Origin: Actinomycetes bacterium
GTDB taxonomy: Bacteria > Actinomycetota > Actinomycetes > Propionibacteriales > Propionibacteriaceae
Length of the DNA stretch: 42,702 nucleotides
NCBI GenBank assembly: GCA_021803025.1
Contig: JAJZQV010000006.1
Coordinates: 14,613 to 57,314, forward strand
Reading direction: 5' to 3'
The translations under genes and the position numbers were made by a program. The notes under the pieces are model-generated. The model was given only the letters and a program-made list of their open reading frames with translations, ran no database searches and was not told where the DNA came from. Shown one piece after another: positions 25,680 through 32,498 of the stretch (positions are counted from its first letter, which is position 1; every line of letters starts with the position of its first letter).

Positions 25680-27779
25680 TCAGGCGTCGATGCGCTCGGC
25701 GTCGAGGGCGTAGGCGCCTTCGATGATGAACTCCTTGCGGGGGGCGACGTCGTTGCCCATGAGCATCTCGAACGTCTGCGCGGCCGCCTCGGCGTCGTCG
25801 ACCGTGAGCCTGCGCAGCGTGCGGTGCCGCGGCGACATGGTGGTGTCGGCCAGCTGGTCGGCGTCCATCTCGCCCAGGCCCTTGTATCGCTGCGGCTCCT
25901 TGAAGGCGATGCCGCGCTTGGTGAGCTCAGCGGCCTTCCGCTGGTACTCGGCGTCGCTGTACGTGTAGATGTACTTCTCCTGCCCTTTCTTGGGGTTGGA
26001 GATCTCGAACCGGTGCAGGGGCGGCACGGCGGTGTAGACCCGCCCTGCCTCGACCATGGGCCGCATGTACTTGAAGAACAGCGTCGCCAGCAGGCAGCGG
26101 ATGTGGGCGCCGTCGGAGTCGGCGTCGGCCATGAAGATGACCTTGCCGTACCGGGCCTGCTCGAGGTCGAACGTACGGCCCGACCCCGCACCGACCACCT
26201 GGATGATCGAGGCGCACTCCGCGTTCTTCAGCATGTCGGTGACGGACGCCCGCTGCACGTTGAGGATCTTGCCCCGGATCGGCAGCAGGGCCTGGATCTC
26301 GGACGTCCGCGCCAGCTTGGCCGTCCCCATGGCCGAGTCACCCTCGACGATGAAGAGCTCGGTGCGGTCGGGGTCGCTCGACCGGCAGTCGGCGAGCTTC
26401 GGCGGCAGGCTCGACGACTCCAGCGCGTTCTTCGCCCGCTGCGCCTCCTTGTGAGTGCGTGCGGCGACGCGGGTGCGCGCGGCGTTGACGACCTTCTCCA
26501 TCACGGCTCGCGCCTGGGCCTTGGTCGCGGCCTTCGTGGAGGTGAGGTAGGCGGTCAGCTCGTTCTCGACGATGCGCGCGGTGATCCGCGAGACCGCCGG
26601 CGTGCCGAGCACCTCCTTGGTCTGGCCCTCGAACTGGGGCTCTGCGAGCCGCACGGTGACGACCGCGGTAAGGCCCTCGATGATGTCGTCCTTGAGCAGC
26701 TCCTCCCCGGACTTCATGATCCGCGTGCCGTCGAGGCCGCGGAGAAAAGCCTTCACCAGGCCCCGCTCGAAGCCCTGCTGGTGGGTGCCGCCCTTGGGCG
26801 TGGCGATGATGTTGACGAACGACTGCGTGACGGTGTCGTAGCCCGTTCCCCATCGGAGCGCGATGTCGACGTCGAGGTCACGGTCGACGTCGGTGGGCGT
26901 CATCGACCCGGAGTCGTCCATCATCGGCACCGTCTCAGTGAACTGGTCGCTCCCCCGCAGCCGGATGATGTCGGTGACCGGCTGGTCGTGGGCGAGGAAG
27001 TCGCAGAACTCCGCGATCCCGCCGTCGTGCTTGAAGACCTGCGTGACCGGGTCCGTCCCACGGGCGTCCGTCACCGAGATCTCGAGGCCGGGGATGAGGA
27101 AGCTCGTCTGACGGGCCCGGTTGAGGAGCGACTCCCAGGCGAGCTGAGCGTCCGGGAGGAAGATCTGGCGGTCCGGCCAGTACCGGACCCTCGTGCCCGT
27201 CACGCCCTTGCCAACCCTGCCGACCTTGCGCAGCTGCGCATCAGGGGTGAACGCCGCGTCCGGTCCGTCACCCGCGAAGACCCCGGGCGTGCCCCGGCGG
27301 AAGCTCATCGCGTACGTGGCCCCGCCCCGGTCGACCTCGACGTCGAGGCGGCTCGACAGGGCGTTGACGACGGACGCGCCGACCCCGTGCAGGCCGCCGG
27401 TGGCGCTGTACGCGCCGCCCCCGAACTTCCCGCCGCCGTGCAGCTTGGTGTAGACGACCTCGACGCCGGAGAGGCCCGTACCGGGGTGGGTGTCGACCGG
27501 GATGCCGCGCGCGTGGTCGGCCACGAAGATCGAGTGGTCGTGGCGGAGCTCGACCTCGATCCTGTCCCCGAACCCGGCGAGGGCCTCGTCGACCGAGTTG
27601 TCGATGATCTCCCACAGGCAGTGCATGAGGCCCTTGGTGTCGGTGGACCCGATGTACATCGCCGGCCGCTTGCGTACGGCTTCCAGTCCCTCGAGGACCA
27701 GCAGGTGACGAGCCTCGTAGTCGTGTCCCAGCACCTGAGGTGCGCGGGTACGCGTACGGGGAGACTGTTCCGAGCTCAC
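25680..27779 (-). CDS. parE: DNA topoisomerase IV subunit B
   Basis: ATPase subunit of topoisomerase IV. The 699 residues carry the GHKL ATPase domain with EIIDNSVDEA, the GLHGVGASVVNALS loop, the transducer domain, and a TOPRIM domain with EGDSAMG and the metal-binding MADADSDGAHI. It ends in the usual PRKEFI-type C-terminus. No long GyrB-type insert is visible. The GTG start is placed by TAGCCT six bases upstream (leaderless). It faces parC, so the two subunits are not in one operon here; a carbonic anhydrase gene lies between them. Confidence 0.95.
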   Translation of the reverse strand: MSSEQSPRTRTRAPQVLGHDYEARHLLVLEGLEAVRKRPAMYIGSTDTKGLMHCLWEIIDNSVDEALAGFGDRIEVELRHDHSIFVADHARGIPVDTHPGTGLSGVEVVYTKLHGGGKFGGGAYSATGGLHGVGASVVNALSSRLDVEVDRGGATYAMSFRRGTPGVFAGDGPDAAFTPDAQLRKVGRVGKGVTGTRVRYWPDRQIFLPDAQLAWESLLNRARQTSFLIPGLEISVTDARGTDPVTQVFKHDGGIAEFCDFLAHDQPVTDIIRLRGSDQFTETVPMMDDSGSMTPTDVDRDLDVDIALRWGTGYDTVTQSFVNIIATPKGGTHQQGFERGLVKAFLRGLDGTRIMKSGEELLKDDIIEGLTAVVTVRLAEPQFEGQTKEVLGTPAVSRITARIVENELTAYLTSTKAATKAQARAVMEKVVNAARTRVAARTHKEAQRAKNALESSSLPPKLADCRSSDPDRTELFIVEGDSAMGTAKLARTSEIQALLPIRGKILNVQRASVTDMLKNAECASIIQVVGAGSGRTFDLEQARYGKVIFMADADSDGAHIRCLLATLFFKYMRPMVEAGRVYTAVPPLHRFEISNPKKGQEKYIYTYSDAEYQRKAAELTKRGIAFKEPQRYKGLGEMDADQLADTTMSPRHRTLRRLTVDDAEAAAQTFEMLMGNDVAPRKEFIIEGAYALDAERIDA

Positions 27780-27785
27780 CCGATG

Positions 27786-27791
27786 AGGCTA
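27786..27791 (-). promoter_or_regulatory. -10 element of parE (leaderless)
   Basis: TAGCCT on the minus strand is six bases (CATCGG) from the GTG start. Confidence 0.5.
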
Positions 27792-27856
27792 GTGGTCACC
27801 ACCGACGAAATCCGTACGGCACGCCTGCGGCCCGACGAGTCCACGTACCGGGACAT

Positions 27857-27877
27857 GTTGAGTCGGATAGACTCAGG
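27857..27877. promoter_or_regulatory. HAIR-like inverted repeat, possible HspR site
   Basis: TTGAGT-N7-ACTCAG has the half-sites and exact 7-base spacing of the HspR operator HAIR (CTTGAGT-N7-ACTCAAG), with mismatches only at the outer ends. It lies 150 bp upstream of the DUF7455 start. A second inverted repeat overlaps it: GGTTTGC (27876-27882) and GCAAACC (27897-27903). Binding by HspR is inference. Confidence 0.4.
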
Positions 27878-28026
27878 TTTGCCAGACTGTCCGAAAGCAA
27901 ACCGGAACAAACTCGCAACGTGAGCACGTTCTCTAGATACGCCGGCTGTGGCAGACCCGGTGCAAGGATGGATATGACCCGAAGCAAGCCCGAGCACGAC
28001 CAACCGGCTGGGGGAAGAGAGGCACT

Positions 28027-28221
28027 GTGAGCACCACCCTGTACGACGAGTCGCTGACCGCCGCTGACCGCTGCGACCGCTGCGGTGCACAGGCGTACCT
28101 GCGCGTGAAGTTCGCGGGTGGCGGAGAGCTCCTGTTCTGTGCCCATCACGCGAAGGCACACTCCGACAAGCTGAAGCAGGTCGCCCTCAAGATCCACGAC
28201 GAGACGGACAAGATCGTCTGA
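28027..28221 (+). CDS. DUF7455 family small zinc-finger-like protein
   Basis: A 64-residue protein with cysteines CDRC and CAHH placed like a small treble-clef zinc site (C21, C24, C46, H48, H49 region). The centre is a short beta region (AYLRVKFAGGGELLF), the end is Lys-rich helical, and the family lies close to the principal sigma factor gene in many Actinobacteria. Function is unknown. The GTG start has AGAGAGG four bases upstream. The 247-bp leader region contains two inverted repeats, so control upstream of this gene looks unusually rich for so small a product. Confidence 0.82.
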   Translation: MSTTLYDESLTAADRCDRCGAQAYLRVKFAGGGELLFCAHHAKAHSDKLKQVALKIHDETDKIV

Positions 28222-28243
28222 CGACGAGCTGAACATCGACCTT

Positions 28244-28277
28244 CGGCCCCTGGCCCGCTCACGCGGGTCGGGGGCCG
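28244..28277 (+). terminator. Hairpin terminator after the DUF7455 gene
   Basis: Outer stem CGGCCCC/GGGGCCG encloses an inner CCCGC/GCGGG stem. A second GC-rich hairpin follows at 28293-28314. No T-run is present. Confidence 0.5.
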
Positions 28278-28355
28278 TGGCGTGTGTGGACCCCCTCGTG
28301 CGCACGCGTGAGGGCATGGGGCCGCTGCTTTGTGGCCCGTCGAGCGCATCATGAC

Positions 28356-28361
28356 TAGGTT
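28356..28361 (+). promoter_or_regulatory. -10 element of the ASCH pseudogene (leaderless)
   Basis: TAGGTT lies six bases (GGAGTC) before the ATG at 28368. Confidence 0.45.
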
Positions 28362-28367
28362 GGAGTC

Positions 28368-28675
28368 ATGCAGGTGGTCAGCTTCGATCCGCGCTTCCTG
28401 GAGTGGGTTCGCGCGGGCAGCAAGACGCGGACTACCAGGTACGGGGAGACTTTCGGGCTGGGACCGGCCCGGTTCCGGTTCGAGTCGGCGCCGCCGGTGT
28501 TCCTTGATGCACGCGTCACCGGAATCCGCCACACGGAACTCGACGACCTGACCGACGAGGATGCTGCAGCGGAGAACTCGACGACGCCGAGGCCCTGCAG
28601 GATGCACTCTGCTACCACTATCCCGGGCTGCCGCAGGATGCCGCGGTGGCCGTCGTATCGTTCGAACTGATCTGA
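28368..28675 (+). pseudogene. ASCH-domain protein gene, frameshifted
   Basis: ASCH domains are small beta-barrels that bind RNA or nucleotides. The first 69 codons read as a normal ASCH N-terminus (VVSFDPRFLEWVRAGSKTRT, FGLGPARFRFE, VTGIRHTELDDLTDEDAAAE). After codon GAG at 28572-28574 the frame is lost. The continuation is clearly in the -1 frame from 28574: ELDDAEALQDALCYHYPGLP and then AVAVVSFELI with a TGA at 28673. Restoring one G would rebuild a protein of about 102 residues. This may be a true inactivation, a sequencing error, or slippage; no slippery heptamer is evident. It lies 13 bp upstream of the aldo/keto reductase gene. Confidence 0.8.
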
Positions 28676-28688
28676 GAAGGGGACGGAC

Positions 28689-29543
28689 ATGGAGAAGCGA
28701 AGACTCGGACGCATCGGCCACGAGACAAGCGTTCTGGTGTACGGGGCTGCGGCCCTCGGCGGCGTGACGCAGGAGGTCGCGGACGCCTCACTCGAGCAGG
28801 CCCTCGCGGCCGGCATCAACCACCTCGACACGGCGGCGTCGTACGGGGACGCTGAGCTGCGGATGGGGCCGACCGTCGAGCGCGTACGGGACCAGGTGTT
28901 CCTCGCCACGAAGTCGGCGGAGCGGCGTGCGGACGGCGCATGGCGGGAGCTCAACCGCTCGCTCGAGCTCCTGCACACCGACCACATCGACCTGTGGCAG
29001 GTTCACGCGGTGTGCGACCTCCCCGAGCTCGACAAGGTCTTCGCACCCGGCGGTGCGATCGAGGCGTTCGTCCGCGCCAAGGACGAGGGGATCGTCAGCT
29101 ACATCGGCATCACCGGACACACGGAGCAGGCCCCTGTGGTCCACGCCGAGGCCCTGCGCCGCTATGACTTCGACTCGGTGCTGACGCCCGTGAACTACCA
29201 CCTGTACACCGCAGACGACGAGTTCCGTGCGAACTTCGACGTCCTGTACGAGCTGGTGCAGGACCGGGACGTCGCGCTCCGTACGATCAAGGCCATCGCC
29301 CGCAAGCCGTGGGTCGGCGACCGGGAGCTCGCCACGTGGTACGAGCCGTTCACGGACGCCGAGGACATCCGTGCGGCCATGTCGTGGGTGCTCGGCACCT
29401 TCCCGTACATCGCCGGTCTCGCCACAGCGGGCGAGACGACGCTGCTCGGCAAGGCGATCGCCGCCGAGGCGAACCGGATGGACGTCGCCGAGGCCGCCGA
29501 CCACCTGGCACGTGTCGACGACTACACGACGATCTTCGTCTGA
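28689..29543 (+). CDS. Aldo/keto reductase
   Basis: NAD(P)H-dependent oxidoreductase of the AKR superfamily. The catalytic tetrad is complete: D47 and Y52 in HLDTAASYGDAE, K75 in FLATKSAE, and H106 in LWQVHAV. At 284 residues it is slightly shorter than classic AKRs, and the C-terminal cofactor region is reduced. The substrate is unknown. The ATG has a GAAGGGGACGG ribosome region. It follows the broken ASCH gene by 13 bp and is probably read from the same promoter. A hairpin follows 20 bp after its stop. Confidence 0.92.
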   Translation: MEKRRLGRIGHETSVLVYGAAALGGVTQEVADASLEQALAAGINHLDTAASYGDAELRMGPTVERVRDQVFLATKSAERRADGAWRELNRSLELLHTDHIDLWQVHAVCDLPELDKVFAPGGAIEAFVRAKDEGIVSYIGITGHTEQAPVVHAEALRRYDFDSVLTPVNYHLYTADDEFRANFDVLYELVQDRDVALRTIKAIARKPWVGDRELATWYEPFTDAEDIRAAMSWVLGTFPYIAGLATAGETTLLGKAIAAEANRMDVAEAADHLARVDDYTTIFV

Positions 29544-29562
29544 CCCTCACGTAGCCCCGTAA

Positions 29563-29582
29563 GCGGACGCGTGCGTGTCCGC
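29563..29582 (+). terminator. Hairpin after the aldo/keto reductase gene
   Basis: GCGGAC and GTCCGC form the stem around an 8-base GC-rich centre that can pair further. No T-run is present. Confidence 0.45.
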
Positions 29583-29614
29583 AGTCACGCCGCACGCGGG
29601 CCAGGAGGTTGGTG

Positions 29615-29704
29615 CGGTTCACCATGTTAAGTAGGTGACTTGTACGTTCTCATGGCAGATTTGCCATGAGAACATCCGGTTTGCCTGCTTAACGTGGTGA
29701 ACCG
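29615..29704. repeat. 90-bp palindromic repeat, copy A
   Basis: The whole element folds on itself. The 17-base outer arms (29615-29631, 29688-29704) pair with one G-T wobble, and the 12-base inner arms (29646-29657, 29662-29673) pair perfectly around GATT. The 14-base segments between them pair mainly through wobbles. Copy B at 29971-30060 has the same length and about 73 of 90 bases identical. No transposase is near. This looks like a non-autonomous palindromic element (MITE- or REP-like). Confidence 0.85.
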
Positions 29705-29755
29705 AAGACCCCGCAGGGGCGGTGCGGCACAAACGCGGCAGTAGGCCCCTAGGAC

Positions 29756-29964
29756 TCAGGCTGCTCGGCGAAGCAGCCGACCGACGCGGTCTGCGGTGGC
29801 GACCGGGTGGTCGTAGTCGGACCACGTGAGCCGGAACATCGGCCACCCGGTTATCTCGCGCAGCTCATCCTCCCGGCACTTCTCGCGAAAGACCGCGTCG
29901 CCGACGGACTCCCCCGGCCTCAGGAGCCGTCCGTACTTCACGCGTCCGTCGATCGCAGGGCGGG
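29756..29964 (-). pseudogene. C-terminal remnant of an AbiEi/DUF559-like endonuclease-fold protein
   Basis: About 65 codons read as the end of the widespread actinobacterial AbiEi/DUF559 (Vsr-like) family: IDGRVKYGRLLRPGE, then EKCREDELREITGW and FRLTWSDY. The strand carrying the conserved Asp and the KYG..L motif is present, but the N-terminal winged-helix part is gone. Reading upstream, the frame runs into palindromic repeat B and a stop. It lies exactly between the two repeats. Not expected to make a functional product. Confidence 0.7.
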
Positions 29965-29970
29965 GCTTGT

Positions 29971-30060
29971 CGGTTCACCATGTTATCCCGGCGACCTGGA
30001 TGTTCTCACGGCAAATCTGCCATGAGAACATCCAGCTCACCCACTTAACGTGGTGAACCG
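29971..30060. repeat. 90-bp palindromic repeat, copy B
   Basis: Same length and ends as copy A (first 15 and last 17 bases identical). Inner arms GTTCTCACGGCA (30002-30013) and TGCCATGAGAAC (30018-30029) pair with one wobble. The self-complementarity continues six bases outward on each side (29965-30066), unlike copy A. The minus-strand TAA inside its right arm serves as the stop codon of the truncated Tat protein. Confidence 0.85.
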
Positions 30061-30650
30061 ACGAGCCAGGCGCCACCCGTCGCGATCTTCCGGGCACCCT
30101 CGAGGTACCTGGCGTCGCCGGTGGCGGCGTACAGGCGTACGAGCGCGATGCTGGGCCACGCCATGTCCCCCACGGCCGTGCCGAGGAAGCCGAACTGCCA
30201 GCCGATGTTGGCTGTACCGTCGGGTCGCACCAGCCCGTACGGACTCGGGTTGCCGTCGTAGAACACGTACGGCCCGACGTTGTACGCCTGCCGCAGCTGG
30301 CCGTCGTCGTACGTCGAGTCATGATCCTGGGCGAACAGCAGACCGTCACCGACGCGCCGCGCGAGACCGGTACGACCGGCCGCCAGGGCCGCGCACACCG
30401 CGAGGGCGGCGTCGTAGACGAAGCTGGTGGAGAACAGGCCCAGCTCGTCGGCATAGCTCTGCGGAAGGGTCGGGCTGCCCGACGCCGGGTACGCACTGCT
30501 CATGGCGTCGAGGAACGAGACGGCCTCCTCGACGGACGAGCGCGCGTCGGGTGTGTCGGCATGGCCGGGGACTGCAGGCATTACGGCGAGGGCCGCGCCG
30601 GCGACACCTCCGCTGAGGACGGCACGGCGGCTGGGGTGGACGAGTGGCAG
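30045..30650 (-). pseudogene. Tat-exported six-hairpin glycosidase-like protein, C-terminally truncated
   Basis: The first part of a secreted alpha/alpha-toroid (six-hairpin glycosidase-like) protein. Upstream of the first ATG (30581) the same frame encodes a full Tat signal: LPLVHPSRRAVLSGGVAGAA followed by a small-residue cleavage site near GHA-D. That signal has no ATG, GTG or TTG; a CTG at 30650 sits six bases after GGAG. Mature motifs include RQAYNVGPYVFYDG, TANIGWQFGFLGTAVGDMAW and ALVRLYAATGDARYLEGA. The frame ends at about 201 residues on a TAA supplied by palindromic repeat B, far short of what a toroid needs. Probably inactive. Confidence 0.72.
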
Positions 30651-30780
30651 GGGGGTCTCCTCTCGGCCCGCGGCGTTGCGAGCACTGATCTCACCCTGCC
30701 ACGTGAGCGTGACGGTTGGCGATGCCCTGCGACCACGTTCGAGGACTCGACGAGCTGTCCCTCACCCCCGACGCGCGAAA

Positions 30781-30808
30781 CGCGAGGCCGGGCTCAGCCG
30801 GTCTCGCG
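30781..30808 (-). terminator. Hairpin terminator of sigA
   Basis: An 11-base stem (CGCGAGGCCGG pairing with CCGGTCTCGCG, one wobble) with a 6-base loop. It lies 26 bp beyond the sigA stop, and the minus strand continues with TTT. The remainder of the 30651-30833 gap shows nothing further. Confidence 0.65.
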
Positions 30809-30833
30809 TCTCGCGTCTGGTCGAGGGGCGACC

Positions 30834-32294
30834 TCAGTCGAGGTAGTCCCGCAGTACCTGCGACCGCGACGGGTGCCGGAGCTTCGACATGGTCTTGCTC
30901 TCGATCTGGCGGATCCGCTCACGCGTGACCCCGTACACCTTGCCGATCTCGTCGAGAGTCTTGGGCTGGCCGTCGGTGAGCCCGAAGCGCATGCTCACGA
31001 CACCGGCTTCGCGCTCGGACAGGGTGTCCAGCACGTCGTGCAGCTGCTCCTGCAGGAGCGTGAAGTTCACGGCGTCCGCAGGCACGACGGCCTCGGAGTC
31101 CTCGATGAGGTCGCCGAACTCGGAGTCACCGTCCTCGCCCAGAGGCGTGTGGAGGGAGATCGGCTCGCGTCCGTACTTCTGGACCTCGACGACCTTCTCC
31201 GGGGTCATGTCGAGCTCCTTGGCGAGCTCCTCCGGCGTGGGCTCCCGTCCGAGGTCCTGCAGCATCTGCCGCTGGACCCGTGCGAGCTTGTTGATGACCT
31301 CGACCATGTGGACCGGGATGCGGATCGTACGGGCCTGGTCGGCCATGGCGCGGGTGATCGCCTGCTTGATCCACCACGTCGCGTACGTCGAGAACTTGTA
31401 GCCCTTCGTGTAGTCGAACTTCTCGACCGCGCGGATGAGGCCCAGGTTGCCTTCCTGGATGAGGTCGAGGAAGAGCATGCCGCGACCCGTGTAGCGCTTG
31501 GCGAGCGAGACCACGAGGCGCAGGTTGGCCTCCAGGAGGTGGTTCTTGGCGCGGCGGCCGTCCGTCGCGATCCACTCGTAGTCCTCGACGTCGGACGGCT
31601 TGACGGGGTTGACGTCGTTGAGCCTCTCGTCGGCGAACAGGCCCGCCTCGATCCGCTTCGCCAGCTCGACCTCCTGCTCGGCGTTGAGGAGGGCGACCTT
31701 GCCGATCTGCTTGAGGTAGTCCTTCACCGGGTCGGCCGTGGCGCCCGCCGCCATGACCTGCTGCTCAGGCTCGTCGGCGTCGTCGGCGTCGGAGAGGCTG
31801 AAGCCCTCGTCCTCGGTGATCTCCTTCTCGACGACCGCTTCCTTCTCCGGCTCGAACGCCGTGTCGTCGACGTCCTCGAGGCCGCGTTTCTTTCCGCCGA
31901 CGGTCAGGACCACGTCCTCGCCGTCACGTACGAACGCGATGGTCTTCTCGGTGGCGCCGGACAGCGCCTCCACGATGGACGGCGTCTCGTCGTCATCCTC
32001 GGACGCCTCGTCGAGCTCCTCGCCGGTCAGGTCCTCCATCTCCGCGACGTCGACGTCCTCGATCTCCTCGTCGATCTCGTCCTCGGAGACCTCATCCGTG
32101 ATGCCGGGGTCGGCGTTCCTGCGCTTGGCCGCGGGGACAGCCTCCGCCTTCGCGCGACCGCGACGGGCGGCAGGTGCCGGCTTCGTCGCGTCGAGCTCCT
32201 CCTCATTGACTGCCTTGACGACCTTCACTCTGGGACTCCGCTTGGGGGTCGTCGCCGCCGAATCGTCGGTACGGGCTGCTGCGGATCGAACCAC
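30834..32294 (-). CDS. sigA: Principal RNA polymerase sigma factor SigA
   Basis: Primary sigma-70 factor (HrdB/SigA). Region 1.2 begins at [28 protein letters not shown]. Region 2 has the full core-binding and -10-reading segment ([28 protein letters not shown]). Region 3 follows, then the 4.2 helix-turn-helix ([20 protein letters not shown]) and the end LRDYLD. At 486 residues, the first 190 are a Lys/Ala-rich then very acidic extension, including a short beta-like patch ([20 protein letters not shown]) that I do not recognise. The GTG start has GAGAGG upstream. A minus-strand TTGACA (32373-32378) could be its -35, but no good -10 follows. Divergent from the oligopeptidase gene. Confidence 0.97.
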   Translation of the reverse strand: MVRSAAARTDDSAATTPKRSPRVKVVKAVNEEELDATKPAPAARRGRAKAEAVPAAKRRNADPGITDEVSEDEIDEEIEDVDVAEMEDLTGEELDEASEDDDETPSIVEALSGATEKTIAFVRDGEDVVLTVGGKKRGLEDVDDTAFEPEKEAVVEKEITEDEGFSLSDADDADEPEQQVMAAGATADPVKDYLKQIGKVALLNAEQEVELAKRIEAGLFADERLNDVNPVKPSDVEDYEWIATDGRRAKNHLLEANLRLVVSLAKRYTGRGMLFLDLIQEGNLGLIRAVEKFDYTKGYKFSTYATWWIKQAITRAMADQARTIRIPVHMVEVINKLARVQRQMLQDLGREPTPEELAKELDMTPEKVVEVQKYGREPISLHTPLGEDGDSEFGDLIEDSEAVVPADAVNFTLLQEQLHDVLDTLSEREAGVVSMRFGLTDGQPKTLDEIGKVYGVTRERIRQIESKTMSKLRHPSRSQVLRDYLD

Positions 32295-32414
32295 TGTGTG
32301 CCTCTCATGGGAGGGTTCCTGACCGGGACCAACACCCGCTTACCGCATCAAGAGCGCGCAACGTCCCGCGAGTGTCAATGGCCCGGGGGTCAATCATGCC
32401 ACGCCCTGCCCCCG

Positions 32415-32485
32415 CCTCCAACTGCGGGCTGGCCCGAGGCCTCCAACTGCGGGCTGGCCCGAGGCCTCCAACTGCGGGCTGGCCC
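32415..32485. repeat. 25-bp tandem repeat, 2.8 copies
   Basis: The unit CCTCCAACTGCGGGCTGGCC plus CGAGG is repeated exactly at 32415-32439 and 32440-32464, with a third 21-base copy to 32485. It lies in the 204-bp divergent gap between sigA and the oligopeptidase, and the third copy runs into that gene's -10 box. Copy number may vary between strains. Confidence 0.9.
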
Positions 32486-32491
32486 TAGAGT
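32486..32491 (+). promoter_or_regulatory. -10 element of the oligopeptidase gene (leaderless)
   Basis: TAGAGT is followed by seven bases (GACGCGC) and the GTG. Its -35 region lies inside the 25-bp tandem repeats. Confidence 0.5.
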
Positions 32492-32498
32492 GACGCGC

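Noticed and set aside
22549-27779. GyrA/GyrB instead of ParC/ParE
   Set aside because: No GyrA-box in the A subunit and no gyrase-type insert or recF-dnaA neighbourhood; Streptomyces-like parC/parE context fits better.
29756-29964. A type IV abortive-infection (AbiE) toxin-antitoxin system
   Set aside because: Only the C-terminal 65 codons of one AbiEi/DUF559-like protein remain and no AbiEii nucleotidyltransferase partner is present.
29619-30056. Short ORFs across both palindromes that give similar peptides on both strands (MFSWQICHEN-like)
   Set aside because: A palindrome in the right frame encodes the same residues on both strands, so the likeness is a by-product of symmetry. No ribosome sites are seen.
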